From Anthracocystis setariae (taxonomy: Eukaryota > Basidiomycota > Ustilaginomycetes > Ustilaginales > Ustilaginaceae), in the NCBI GenBank assembly GCA_928724745.1, contig CAKMXJ010000003.1, forward strand, positions 1,674,001 through 1,738,000: 64,000 nt of DNA. Direction: 5' to 3'. Positions 41,345 through 52,244 of this stretch are shown one piece after another. Both the position numbers and the translations under genes were made by a program. The notes beneath the pieces are model-generated. The model saw only the letters and a program-made list of their open reading frames with translations, made no database searches and was not told the origin of the DNA. Numbering within the stretch: position 1 is the stretch's first letter; each line of letters opens with the position of its first letter.

Positions 41345-42703
41345 ATGTCCGTATTTATCGACCTTCCTTTCGAGCTCTCGGCGGCTCCCGCTGGCTTCAA
41401 GCCCGGTCAGTCCTCCGCCTCTACCCTTTCGGCTCCCGTTACCTACACGCTCCAGCCCGTTGGTCCGGCTTTCCTCGCCCACAAGCGTCGTCAGCTCAAC
41501 AACCTATCGTTCGCCGACGACGACAAGATCATTTCCGACTCGCTCGCTGCCGCTGCTGCCGCCGCCGCTGCCAACGGTGACGACGATGCCGGTGTCGGTG
41601 AAGAGGATGAATCCGAGGAGCTCCTCGCTCGCGACCCCAAGGAGTGGAAGACGCAGGACCACTACGCTGTGCTCGGTCTGTCTTCGCTTAGATGGAAGGC
41701 GACTCAGGAGCAGATCAAGATCGCTCACCGCAAGAAAGTGCTCAAGCACCACCCTGACAAAAAGGCTGGCTCTTCCGGTCTCACCTCGGACGATTCGTTC
41801 TTCAAGTGCATCGCCAAGGCACACGAGATCCTCTCGCACCCGGACAAGCGTCGTCAGTTCGACTCGGTCGACGAGTCCATCGACGACGAAGCCGTCCCCA
41901 CGGGCAAGGAACCCGCCGACAAGTTCTACCAGCTTTGGGCACCCGTCTTTGAACGCGAGTCTCGATTCTCGGAACCCAAAAAAGGTCCTGTGCCGCAACT
42001 CGGCGATGCCACCTCGACGCGCCAACAGGTCAACGAGTTCTACGACTTCTGGTACAACTTTGACTCGTGGAGATCGTTCGAGTACCTCGACAAGGAGATC
42101 AACGAGGGTTCCGACAACCGCGATGACAAGCGTTATACCGAGAAGAAGAACCGTAACGAGCGCGCACGTAGAAAGAAGGAGGACAATGCTCGTCTGCGCA
42201 ACCTTGTAGACAAGGCTTTGTCCGTCGACCCGCGCATCAAGCAGTTCAAGGCTGATGATAAGGCGGCTCGTGAGGCCAAGAAGAATAAGGGCCGTCCCGG
42301 TGTGGCCGCTGTTGACCCGCGCAAGGCGGAGGAGGAGAAGAAGAAGGCTGAGGAGGAGGCAAAGCGTAAGGCTGAGGAGGAGGCTAAGGCCGCCGAGGTC
42401 GAAAAGGCCGCCAAGGCTGATGCCAAGAAGGCCAAGGAGGCTGCTAAGAAGGCGATCAAGAGGGAGAAGAAGGCGCTGAACAAGTTGATCACCGATAACA
42501 ACTACTTCCAGTCCGCAGCGCCTACGCCCGCGATCATCGAGGCTCAGTTGAACGAACTCGACGCCCTGTGCGACAAGCTCGAGGCTACTAAGCTCGCCGA
42601 TTACAGGAAGAAGGCAGAGACCGCCTCAGGTGCTGACGCTGTCAAGGCCGAATTCGCCAACGCCGCAAAGGCCGCCGGTATCGAGACCTCCGCTTTCGCT
42701 TAG
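41345..42703 (+). CDS. ZUO1: zuotin, ribosome-associated J-protein
   Basis: A 452-residue single-exon protein starting MSVFIDLPFELS; the open frame continues upstream but only through a microsatellite-like leader. The J domain (about 98-175) has DHYAVLGL, the HPD motif in LKHHPDKKAG, and AHEILSHPDKRRQFD. The zuotin homology region follows (FYQLWAPVFERESRFS, FYDFWYNFDSWRSFEYLD). Then comes a long charged Lys/Glu/Ala helix that contacts rRNA, and a C-terminal helical bundle. Animal MPP11/DNAJC2 adds SANT domains; they are absent here, as in yeast. Zuo1 pairs with Ssz1 in the ribosome-associated complex and stimulates Ssb Hsp70 at the tunnel exit. Head-to-head with seryl-tRNA synthetase. Confidence 0.95.
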   Translation: MSVFIDLPFELSAAPAGFKPGQSSASTLSAPVTYTLQPVGPAFLAHKRRQLNNLSFADDDKIISDSLAAAAAAAAANGDDDAGVGEEDESEELLARDPKEWKTQDHYAVLGLSSLRWKATQEQIKIAHRKKVLKHHPDKKAGSSGLTSDDSFFKCIAKAHEILSHPDKRRQFDSVDESIDDEAVPTGKEPADKFYQLWAPVFERESRFSEPKKGPVPQLGDATSTRQQVNEFYDFWYNFDSWRSFEYLDKEINEGSDNRDDKRYTEKKNRNERARRKKEDNARLRNLVDKALSVDPRIKQFKADDKAAREAKKNKGRPGVAAVDPRKAEEEKKKAEEEAKRKAEEEAKAAEVEKAAKADAKKAKEAAKKAIKREKKALNKLITDNNYFQSAAPTPAIIEAQLNELDALCDKLEATKLADYRKKAETASGADAVKAEFANAAKAAGIETSAFA

Positions 42704-43196
42704 ATCCACTCTCGTCCTTAGACTTTCCGCAATGTCATACATTCCAATGCCATCGTTTTACCTTGTCTGCTGTGGAATCTTTGTGCGATTCGACTGCATC
42801 ATTCACGTCGGATTCATGTCAAGTCTTGATAGCACTCGCGAGGGCAACCAGGCACGAAAACTCCAAAAGGTTGGGTTCAGAGAAGATGCTTATTTTGTGA
42901 TTGTAGGTGTGCGTGGGAGTGTAGCGTGATAATCATGTCGGGACGCATGGGATTCCAACACGACGCTATGGTGATAGTGGTGACGCCAAGAGACGAGCGG
43001 TTCGAATCTAGGCGCAATGAGCAAACAAAACAAAAGTACAGCGTCGAACGAGCCTCATCTAGGCCCAAACAACATTTTTTTTTATATGAGCAGCATCAAT
43101 CCTGATGCTTCCCAACGAAAACCCGGAACAGCAGCAGCTTGGTACTGTGCTCCAGAAGGAAAAGAAAGGTGAAAGAAGTGGACGTGGACGACAAGC
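42704..43196. other. intergenic between ZUO1 and RPL44 (tail-to-tail)
   Basis: About 490 bp of 3' flanking sequence for two convergent genes; a short T run is near 43073-43083. No gene is supported. Confidence 0.6.
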
Positions 43197-44074
43197 TTAG
43201 AAGACAAGAGCGGCGTTCTTCTGCTTCTTGTCACCACCGAGCTCGAAGTGCTTGCAACGCTTCAGGGCAACGTGCGAGCGGTACTTGCACTGGGTGCACT
43301 CGAGACGCAGAACAACCTTCTTGGTGGTCTTGGCCTTCTTGTGGAAAACGGGCTTGGTCTGACCACCGTAACCCTTCTGCTTCCTGTCGTAACGACGCTT
43401 ACCCTGAGCGTAGAGCGAAGCCTTACCAGTCTTGTACTGGGTGATCTTGTGAGGGCTGTGGTGAGGTGAGAAGTGATCAAGGTGATGGAATGGATCAGTT
43501 TTACGCTCTCGAGTGACGAGAATCCGGCCACCACGCCCTTTACCAATAACACTTTGCAACCTTTGAGACACATATTTGCCCGACGTTTCCAGATACTGAT
43601 CTTCCCAGTTGCTGGCCTATTTGCCTATCCACAACCGAATTCCAATTGCTTTCAGGGAATGTGGACAGCCTTGTCCGATTTGTACCAGCCGCGAGTTGTC
43701 GGTGTCCTCGATCATCATTTGCGCCCTGACTGCATGTGCGATGGACTCCTTCGAGCATGTCTCTTCCCATCCAACGTCTCAACATTTTCCTTGTGCATGC
43801 ATCGGTCGTCCTGGCCGTTGTCCGAGCCTTCATCCCTGTTTGCCGATCATGGTGACAGGTGCTGTTCCTTCCACAGCCGCCAATCTTTGCTATCTGGACT
43901 GTTGCCTCTGTCGTAAGTCTTGCCCGCCACAAGATTGCGGTGCTCTGAATGCCTTTGGCTGCAAAGTGTCGTTGATGGTGGTGGGTGTACTGTTGTTGAG
44001 GTGGTTACTTACGTGTGCTTCTTGCAGGGCTTGCCCTTGCAGTAAGTCCTGCGTGTCTTGGGAACGTTGACCAT
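43197..44074 (-). CDS. RPL44: 60S ribosomal protein L44 (eL42)
   Basis: Two exons on the minus strand, 44074-44013 and 43455-43197, encode 106 residues, the exact family length. Exon 1 gives [20 protein letters not shown]; exon 2 continues [20 protein letters not shown] and ends KNAALVF. The zinc-ribbon cysteines are seen in YCKGKPC and [10 protein letters not shown]. The intron is 557 nt (GTAAGTAA donor, CACCACAG acceptor), long for this genome. A YAG (CCTACAG) five bases before the ATG may be the acceptor of an additional 5' UTR intron. eL42 lines the large-subunit E site. The residue before Lys-Gln-Lys (VFHKKA, where yeast resistant forms carry Gln for Pro) cannot be assigned without alignment. 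Confidence 0.97.
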
Positions 44075-45307
44075 TTTTCTGTAGGATCGCAATCGAGTGG
44101 TGATGTCGGTAGAACAAAAGATGGAGGCAGTGGTGGAATTAGGATTGGTTGTTCTGGAAATGCGGGTGCCTGTTGCGTCGACGTGTGCGATTCGGTTATT
44201 GACGTTGGTCTGCCTTTGTTTCGCAACAATGCTGAGAGTCGATCGATGCGCTGCTGGTCTGTGGTACTTCGTAGGTGACGGTCTTGTCGTTGTGCCGTGA
44301 TCGTACAGATGGATCGATATAGGTGCTGAATACTTACGCTACTTAGTGGTGACTTGAGGATTGGTAGGGAAAGGTCAAGTGATTGATAGCGTCCGCTTGT
44401 CGCCAATGATGGCGAGCGCTTGTCGAACGCAGGCAGCTAGCTAGCTAGCTTGGGCATGGCTCAGCCAAATGCAGGAGTGTGTTTCACTGCCGCCTGCTGC
44501 CTCGAAAAAATCCAGACCCATTCCCAGAAAGATTCCGCTGCGTGCTGTGAAGCTTCGATCGGCAGTGTGAATTGTCACACACTGCCAGCTGCGACCAGCT
44601 ACAATTCCAGACTGCCTTGAGGCTTCAGTCGCAGATAATCAATTTGGCTGCGATTGCACAGAGTGAGTGACATTTTAGCAAAATTCGAGACCGGCCAGTC
44701 GATTGATCACGTGATTATCTAAATCCTCGGCCGAACTACCTTTCGACTAGCTGCTTCGCCTCTTGTTTCCTCTTTGTACTTGATTCGACATATCCTTCAT
44801 TGCTACAGCTATGTATTCATACCATCACTATGATCGCATCAATCTGATAGTCCCTCTCATTCGAATGTGTTCTCATCGCCACTTCATAGAGATCCAAAGA
44901 AAGGTGTGTGTCGAGCAAAGGCATCACGTGTAGTTGAATTCAAAGTTGAGCTGAAATGGGCAAATTCAAAGTTGTAGACTCAGTCGGCGACAGGAATGGA
45001 GGGCAGGACTGACTGATTGACTGCCTGACTGGACTGCAGCTGGGCAGGCGGGCATTCCGTTGAGAAATTCATCTCAAGCTGCACACAGCACACGAAGAAT
45101 GAGAGCCACAAACGGCCGCGCTGAAGAAGCAGCGAGACGAGAACCAAGCTTGTCTAGCCAGTTGGAAGCCAAGCCAGGCCAGGCCGCCAAGTGTGTCAGA
45201 GTGAGGTGCTTCAGTTGTTGCTGCTGCTCGCTCGATCTCTGCCTCGTCCATCACCATCATCTCAAGAACGTAAGTAGCCGTACATAAAAATATCAGCATA
45301 GCGGCAG

Positions 45308-45341
<34 letters not shown>

Positions 45342-45947
45342 GGCATCCGTACACATCACGACACATATCCTTGCAGATAAAATCGCAGTCTAAGCCGCCT
45401 CCGACAACTTCCACCAAGGCAACCAAACTACCAACTCGATAGGTTAGCATCGCAAAACACTTGCTATGGATCGTCTCGCAGAAAGACAGCATCAGCGAAG
45501 AACCCAGGGACTTGTCACTATGTAGAGAATGGTTGGAGGAAAAGAGCGTACAAGTTTGCCGCAGCATGGAACTATGCAAGATGGATCATATCGGACAATG
45601 GGCAAATGGGTTCAGGATGTTCTGACAGTACGCTCTGGCGCAACATTTTCATCTGGGCAGACCACCAAAGCAACAGTGCTTCCGCAGTGCTTGTGTCTTG
45701 ACCAGTTGCAACACCAGGCAAAATGCGCAGTTCAAAAGGAATTGGGATTAGTCCTTTTGCATTTCGAGGCCCATCAGTCGGTTTCTGCTTCAACACAACC
45801 TTTCATCGACGATTTCTTCCTCATAGCAAGGAGCAAACCGACGCCAATGATGATGCAGCGCTTGATTCAACCACAAAACTCTCAAGAACAACTCAGCTGA
45901 CCTTTTCGACCTTTCTTGTTCACTTGCATCACATCAGATCATACACA
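44075..45947. promoter_or_regulatory. divergent promoter region RPL44 / RPL14
   Basis: About 1.9 kb between head-to-head ribosomal protein genes, with no credible coding frame. Notable sites: an imperfect palindrome GGCAGTGTGA-ATTG-TCACAcACTGCC near 44561-44586, CACGTG words at 44708-44713 and 44925-44930, an (AGCT)n tract near 44435-44450 and a (CAT)n tract at 45307-45341. Confidence 0.5.
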
Positions 45948-46804
45948 ATGCCTGCTTCTTTCAAGCGTTACGTTGAGGTCGGCCGCGTTGTCCTCGTCGA
46001 GGAGGGCCCCTCCGCCGGTCAGCTCGCCGTCATCGTCGAGGTCATCGACCACAACAGGGTAAGTCTCTTTTCTGCAATTGACGTCGACATCGGATGCAAG
46101 CCTGGGATGACAGCCAAACGCACAATCAACAACATGGGAGGAGTACATCAGGCAAAGAGAAACCAGGATGGTGGCGGGCAGACACAGATTTGGAAGTGGA
46201 CATGAAGAAGTCTGAGGACACGCCGTTCAGAGTAAGGAAGAGTCGGGAGGTTGCATCAAGCATCTGGATCACACGGAACTACATGACGAGACTCGTGTGA
46301 GCCGAGCAGCTTCGAAATGCAGGATCACTAAAATTCAATGACAAAGAGGTGCAGGGAAGGTATAGGGAGGGCAAGGGTACGACGACACTGTCACCTCAAC
46401 TGCGAGATTCATGCGATGTCGACTTTGTGTTCTTCCCTGGTAATCTGCTTTCATCAGACGCTGACTTTGGCTCCTTCTACGTGTTGCATTCCTCTCTAAA
46501 TCCAAAGGCCATCATCGACTCGCCCAGCACTGGTGTCGCCCGCCAGGCTTTCGCCTTCAAGCACCTCACCTTGACCAAGCTCACTGTTCCCGGTCTTCCG
46601 CGTGGTGCTGGCTCGACCGCCGTCAAGAAGTTCTTCGACAAGGCTGGTGTCGCCGAGAAGTGGGCTCAGTCCGGCTGGGCCAAGAAGCGTGCTGCCGTCA
46701 AGACGCGTCGCTCGCTCTCGGACTTTGACCGATTCAACGTCATGCTCCTCAAGAAGCAGCGCCGCTCCGTGCTCTCGCCCGCCACCAAGAAGGCCTCCGC
46801 CTAA
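45948..46804 (+). CDS. RPL14: 60S ribosomal protein L14 (eL14)
   Basis: Exons 45948-46058 and 46508-46804 encode 135 residues. Exon 1 has the KOW-type segment [20 protein letters not shown] and [10 protein letters not shown]. Exon 2 resumes [15 protein letters not shown] and continues with [24 protein letters not shown] and the end ATKKASA, matching eL14. The 449-nt intron follows codon 37 (GTAAGT donor, CCAAAG acceptor). The length is normal for fungal eL14. Head-to-head with RPL44, giving a second divergent ribosomal protein pair in this window. Confidence 0.96.
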
Positions 46805-47439
46805 ACAGCGTCTGGTCCCTTGCTGATTTCGTTCGAGTCTCTCTTTGCAGCATTCCCCACAATCCCCCCCCCCAACCACATACACACTTGCACGTCTCGT
46901 GAACCGACAAATCATTTCCCGACACACTCTGCAGCTGGAGGTGTAGACCTGATCGATGACCCGCGGTTGTTTTCGTTCTTTCCCCCCTTGTTCTGGTCAG
47001 TGCGGGTCATCTTGGTCCTCTATTCTGGAATTGGTCGGGCGGAACTTGCAGCTGTAACCCAACGGAGGTGTCACACTGGAAATGATTCTGAAGGTTTCGA
47101 TGTCGTCTCTCATTACCAACTGTACTATGCATTACCTTTTTTTTGCGCCCTTTTCCTCTGCTTTCAGAACGAGGGGGGAACCCAAAAATCCAACCAACAC
47201 TTTGCCATTTCTTTTGTTGATTGTATGTGTCGTCGTATAGTACGTTGATGCTGTTTAGGATCAATGAATGCTGAAGAGCAGTTGAGTGACAGCTCGGTGG
47301 AAGAACGATGACTGTAATCGAAGCAGCCGATGTCAGAGCGGCAATAGCGAACAAGGTCAGAATTCAATGACAAACTCTAACATCGCAATGCAGTGCAAAT
47401 TATGACATTTTTTCAAAGGGGCGCTTTGCCAGAAAAGGG

Positions 47440-47485
<46 letters not shown>

Positions 47486-48008
47486 AAAAACACTGAAATG
47501 AGCGATTCAACGTGGACAATCGACCGAAGCGAGCTGGCTCCGAATTTGCCCCAACACAGCGTGTAACCACAGCACAGTACAGCACAGCACAGCACAGTAC
47601 AGTCATTTAACGTTGGCTGCAGTGTGAAGATGGCACAACGTGGATCGCCTTTCTCTGTGTTGGACCGACCAACCGACCGACCGACCAACCAACCGGGTGG
47701 ACACTCCGGCCCAACACCCCCGCTCTGTGTTTCGCTCGTTCGCTCAATTGCCTCACCTACCGCTTGGACCTCTCCATCAACCTCCGCATCTTCATCAGCC
47801 ATCCCCTCTCTTCCTCCCATCAAGCTGGCTTCTGCGTTTCCTTCGCTTGGTTCAACCCTTTCATTACAAGCCACGCTGCATCTCCTTCCTCGGCCATCTC
47901 TGCGCGCATTCGTTTTTCCGGTTCCGGCTCCATCTCAAACTTCATAGATTCTTCATTCGAGATCAGCAAGCAAGTTTCCTTTTCACTTTTTGCATCCTTG
48001 GCATCTCT

Positions 48009-48047
<39 letters not shown>

Positions 48048-48183
48048 GGATAAGGCGCACAGACCCAGCTTTGACGTGAGCATAGATGAATCAAGCTCGC
48101 TTCGTCTTCAGCTGAGATCTCTGTCTCGCCTCTTTTGATTCGGTTGCTGCGCTCAGCTCGATCCACCCGGATTTTCCATCAAG
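46805..48183. other. intergenic before the USP gene
   Basis: About 1.4 kb. A long (GT)n tract lies at 47441-47483, (AGCAC)/(AGTAC) units at 47571-47602, an ACCGACCGACC run near 47665-47690, and a (CT)n tract at 48009-48044 in the probable 5' UTR of the next gene. No coding frame is supported. Confidence 0.6.
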
Positions 48184-51100
48184 ATGGGTAATCCTCTTTA
48201 CCCGACCAACGCCCATCGTTCCGTTAGCGCTTCCAGCTCAGCGGCAACGGCAGATGCTTCCTCCTCTTCTACACCACGGCTTCGTGGCGGCTCTTTTGCT
48301 CCAAGCTCCTCCAAGTCGTACAAGCCAGTCACCGATTTCGATCCTTCCTACCATCCCGGTCTTCTCAACCTCGGCAACACCTGCTTCCTCAACTCCGTCC
48401 TTCAGGCCATCGCCAATACGCGCGACTTTCGTCTATTGATCCAGGGTCCTCCCACCTCGGCATTAGACGATCAAGAACCACCAACCCCAACCCCACTCAA
48501 TCTACCAGCCGCCATCTCACGCCACAACCAATGGCCCAATCGCTCTCAAAGTCCCGCTCTTCGTGTCAGCGACAACGAGCACGGCCGCAGAATACATCTT
48601 CCATCAAACCAAAGTGCAAGCCTCGACTCTTCCCTCGCCTCCATCCACACTCTCCCCGCACAAGATCCTGCCGCCACCATCAAGCCATCTAAAAACCCGG
48701 TGCCCGTCTCATCCTCTCGCAACTCTGTCGCTTCCACCAAGTCGAGTTCATCCTCCACAGTGTATGAACCCGACGTGCTCGATCTGCCGCTCAACACGGC
48801 TTTCCGCCATGTCCTCGAAAAGTTCTGGGTAGATGCGCACAGATCTCGCAGCTCCACCAACATCAATCCCAAACGTCTGCTCAATCTTCTCGGAAAGAAG
48901 TACGATCAATACCTCGAGTATGGACAGCAGGATGGTCATGAGCTCATGCGCCACTTGCTCGACGCCTGTCGTATGGAGGAGCTAGACGTCATCAAGAAGA
49001 TGCGACCGCCACCAGCCAAGAAGTCCAGGATCGCCGATGCCTCCTCGCCACTCACGTCGACCGATGTTGAGAAAGCCCAGATCGTTGCACATCCACCAAC
49101 CAGCGATGCAGACGAGGTCAGCGCCGAGCGCGTCGAGCAACTGTTGCCCTTCCTCGACTTGCTCTTTTGCGGCAAACTCGCCAGCATGGTCGTCTGCGAG
49201 GGATGCAAAAAGGTTTCGCATACCTACGAGGATTTCTACGACCTCAGCCTCAGTTTGCGCCAAGATGCTGCCAGTCCCAAGTCGCGCCGACGAGATCGAC
49301 TTCGCAGCATGGCCGATCGATGGAAGCGCGCCACTCAGGGACGTACGATTGTGGATCGTAAAGCGGCGGCAGCTGCTACGGCCGCCTCGAGCACGCCCAT
49401 CGGTACGCCCAAATTCAGCGAAAACGAGGCAAGCGATGCCGACTCGAATGCAAGGTCGTCCAGAAAGGCTGCAGGCTTGCTGTCGCCCGAGGAAGGCGGT
49501 GTTCGAGGTCGATTTGCATTGCGTGCAAGAAGTTTGCGGAGGGAAGGGAGGCATGAGAAGCTTGGTGCTACGTCGGGTAGTGAGATGGAACCTGATTTCC
49601 CGGATATGGCTTCGCTGTCGCTGTCGCTGACCGCTCCGGGGCGTACCAACGTCGATTCGGCGCCTGCGTCGGCTGGCGAGGACAATGGCGATACACGCAC
49701 AGGCACTCGAGTGGCGCGCATGCTCGGCAGCGCACGCAACGATGCCAGCAGTCGCGAGACTAGTCCGCATCCACCGTTGGATCGCCCCGGTGCGCAGCCA
49801 TTCGCAGCAGCAGCAGCAGCAGCAGCGGGGATGCGCCCACCGCTCCGCTCCGCCAAGTCGTCGTCGCATCAGACAGCCTACATTGCACGCATCATGGCCG
49901 AGGATACCTCCAGTCCCGCCGATCCAGCTGCGGCTCGCAAAACTGGGGCGCCTTCACCGCTGTTTGATGCGGTCGCCGCTGTTGCCGCGGTGCCGGGAAA
50001 GCCGCTCCATGGTCTTTTCCGCTCCCTTAGCACCAGCACTCGCACCCGCGATCCGTGTGCCGATTTCGAGCCCAATCCCAAATCGCAAGGCGCCAAGCGA
50101 CGTCAACGGATCCGTGAAGATCAGGCGACCACGGGATTGATTGCGTCGCTGCGTCAGTTTACCAGTGTCGAAGTGCTCGATGGGGAGAACAGCTTTGCTT
50201 GCAAGAACTGCTGGAGGTTGGCCAACCCGCCTTCGGCGCAGGAGCGCGAACAGATTCGAAGGAGGCGCAACCGGAGGGGCGTTGCCGCGGCCGAGGTGGA
50301 TGATGAGGATGGCAGCGAGCCGAGCAGTTCGGATGGCGAGTCTGAGGAGGAGAAGAAGCAGCCGCAGCAGCAGCGGCGTGCGGTCGATGCGGACGAGACT
50401 GTGGTTGCGAATGGTGCTGCCATGACGAGTTCGACGAGCCAGAGTACGTTGGCTAGTAGTGTCGATTCGATCTCGACCGGGTCGAGCGCGTCGCTACCAT
50501 CGCGTCCGCACGTGGATATCCCGACCATCTCGATGACGAGTGCGGATGCGGATACGCCGACGAAACCAGCAGCTATGCAGCTCGAGCGGTCGAGCAGTGG
50601 CAGTGTCAACGGCGCCGGTGTCATCGCACGCGATTACGCGAACGGCAACAACGCTGCGATGATGCAGCACAAGCTCGGGTCGGAGTCGAGTCTCAGCAGT
50701 GTCGAGGTGCCCGCTCGCAAGCGCGATCGGCTCGGTCCCAACTATGGATATGACACAGGTACCGAGACGGACGCGTCTGGATTTTCGACGGGGTTGGACG
50801 AGTCGAATGCGTCGGGCACTGATACGGAGGCGGAGGTGAGTGGGCCGACCAAGCCCGCCACCGCTGTTGAACGCAAGGTCCCGAAGCGGTCGGCACAGAG
50901 TCTGCCGCGGAGGGCGCTTAAGCGGTACCTGATCGCATCGGCTCCTCCTGTGCTCATCTTCCATCTGAAGCGATTCCAGGCGACGGGGCGTGGGTTTGTT
51001 AGCGGTTTGGCGGGTTTCAAAAAGATCGACGACCAGGTGACGTTTCCGGAGTATCTGGATATTACGCCGTGGCTCGCGCCGCCGAGGGAGGAGTACGATC

Positions 51101-52137
51101 GACGCGGCAGGCTCAAGGCGAGCAGTGATCCGCTTGCGATTCGCAAGAGGGCGGAGGAGGAGGCGGTGAGGGCTGGCGTGGATGCGAGGAATGTTAGGGT
51201 CGAGGTGGGCGGTCGACGGGCTAAGGGGAGAAGGCAAGGGATGTGGTCGTGGCATTTGAGCGATATCAAGCAGCATCTGCACCAGCATCAACATCAACAT
51301 CAGCAGCCGCAGCCGCAGCAGCATGGTAGTGGGGGGAGTGGCGGGGATCTAGAGGCCGGGCCGAAAGTGCAGTTGTCGTCGGGTAAGGAGATCATCCCGT
51401 CGGTTATACGACGACCCAAGACGGAGTATCGGTTGTATGCGGTGATTGTGCATCAGGGTTCGTTGTCCGCGGGTCATTATACGGCGTATGTGCTGTCGGA
51501 TCGGATCAAGGTTAAGGATGGGACCAAGGAGATGGTGGCGCGCTCGGCACCGACGAGCCGGGTGAATACGCCGGCGCCTGCCACGCCGATCGATCAGAAG
51601 GAATCCGGGAATGGGATTGGTAATTTCTTCCTCGGCGGGGCTAGGCCGGCGAGGACGATGACGCCTGCAGCGGTGCCGTTGCGACCGGCTTCGGCTGCGC
51701 CGGTGGGTATGTCCGGTAGCAGATCGAACGATATCGCGCCGCAGACTTGGATCTCGTCGCAAGAGGAAGAGGGTGGCAGTGCAGTTGCTGCGCCCAAGTT
51801 GGTTCGGCCCACGCCCAAGTTGAAGACGATGCAGAGTTGGGATAGTCTCGACGAGCTCGAGCAGAGTCATGCGGCGGGGGTCGCTACGCCGACTACAACG
51901 ACGATCAATTCGGGAGCAGGGTTGGAGCCGAGTAAGGCGATGCCGACGGTTGCACAGTATCATTCCAATGTACATCGACACGGTGATGTCGTGGGGGAGG
52001 AGAGTGATGATGTGGATCCCAGGGGTAGGGATGATGGGAGGAGGTGGGTGTATACGTCCGATACCGTGGTGAGGGCTGCGAGTATAGACGAGGTGTTGAA
52101 GGCCAAGGCGTACATGTTGTTCTACGAACGCATTTGA
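48184..52137 (+). CDS. ubiquitin-specific protease (peptidase C19)
   Basis: A 1,317-residue intron-free deubiquitinase. The Cys box is NLGNTCFLNSVLQAI (catalytic Cys 67) and the His box is GSLSAGHYTAYV (His near 1098), followed by the terminal strand KAKAYMLFYER. Other USP blocks are YGQQDGHELMRHLLD, the finger CxxC pairs (MVVCEGCKKVSHTYEDF and FACKNCWRLANPP) and PPVLIFHLKRFQ. Low-complexity insertions push the catalytic domain to over 1,200 residues, about three times the core size. One lies after the Cys box, one of roughly 280 residues follows the first CxxC, and another of about 250 precedes HLKRF. The architecture is closest to USP16/USP45/Ubp8-like enzymes, but the target is unknown. 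A (CAG)n tract encodes poly-Ala near 540. Confidence 0.9.
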   Translation: MGNPLYPTNAHRSVSASSSAATADASSSSTPRLRGGSFAPSSSKSYKPVTDFDPSYHPGLLNLGNTCFLNSVLQAIANTRDFRLLIQGPPTSALDDQEPPTPTPLNLPAAISRHNQWPNRSQSPALRVSDNEHGRRIHLPSNQSASLDSSLASIHTLPAQDPAATIKPSKNPVPVSSSRNSVASTKSSSSSTVYEPDVLDLPLNTAFRHVLEKFWVDAHRSRSSTNINPKRLLNLLGKKYDQYLEYGQQDGHELMRHLLDACRMEELDVIKKMRPPPAKKSRIADASSPLTSTDVEKAQIVAHPPTSDADEVSAERVEQLLPFLDLLFCGKLASMVVCEGCKKVSHTYEDFYDLSLSLRQDAASPKSRRRDRLRSMADRWKRATQGRTIVDRKAAAAATAASSTPIGTPKFSENEASDADSNARSSRKAAGLLSPEEGGVRGRFALRARSLRREGRHEKLGATSGSEMEPDFPDMASLSLSLTAPGRTNVDSAPASAGEDNGDTRTGTRVARMLGSARNDASSRETSPHPPLDRPGAQPFAAAAAAAAGMRPPLRSAKSSSHQTAYIARIMAEDTSSPADPAAARKTGAPSPLFDAVAAVAAVPGKPLHGLFRSLSTSTRTRDPCADFEPNPKSQGAKRRQRIREDQATTGLIASLRQFTSVEVLDGENSFACKNCWRLANPPSAQEREQIRRRRNRRGVAAAEVDDEDGSEPSSSDGESEEEKKQPQQQRRAVDADETVVANGAAMTSSTSQSTLASSVDSISTGSSASLPSRPHVDIPTISMTSADADTPTKPAAMQLERSSSGSVNGAGVIARDYANGNNAAMMQHKLGSESSLSSVEVPARKRDRLGPNYGYDTGTETDASGFSTGLDESNASGTDTEAEVSGPTKPATAVERKVPKRSAQSLPRRALKRYLIASAPPVLIFHLKRFQATGRGFVSGLAGFKKIDDQVTFPEYLDITPWLAPPREEYDRRGRLKASSDPLAIRKRAEEEAVRAGVDARNVRVEVGGRRAKGRRQGMWSWHLSDIKQHLHQHQHQHQQPQPQQHGSGGSGGDLEAGPKVQLSSGKEIIPSVIRRPKTEYRLYAVIVHQGSLSAGHYTAYVLSDRIKVKDGTKEMVARSAPTSRVNTPAPATPIDQKESGNGIGNFFLGGARPARTMTPAAVPLRPASAAPVGMSGSRSNDIAPQTWISSQEEEGGSAVAAPKLVRPTPKLKTMQSWDSLDELEQSHAAGVATPTTTTINSGAGLEPSKAMPTVAQYHSNVHRHGDVVGEESDDVDPRGRDDGRRWVYTSDTVVRAASIDEVLKAKAYMLFYERI

Positions 52138-52244
52138 TGCAATTCCCTCAAAACCCATCATCACATTTACTTATTTTATTTTATTTTTTTCATTTGCAAG
52201 CAAGCAGAGGACAGTGTGTATTATACAGTGAGAGTGCGGAGTGG

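Noticed and set aside
42985..43025. GGTTCGAATC, a tRNA B-box-like word downstream of ZUO1
   Set aside because: No A box at the right distance and no cloverleaf stems.
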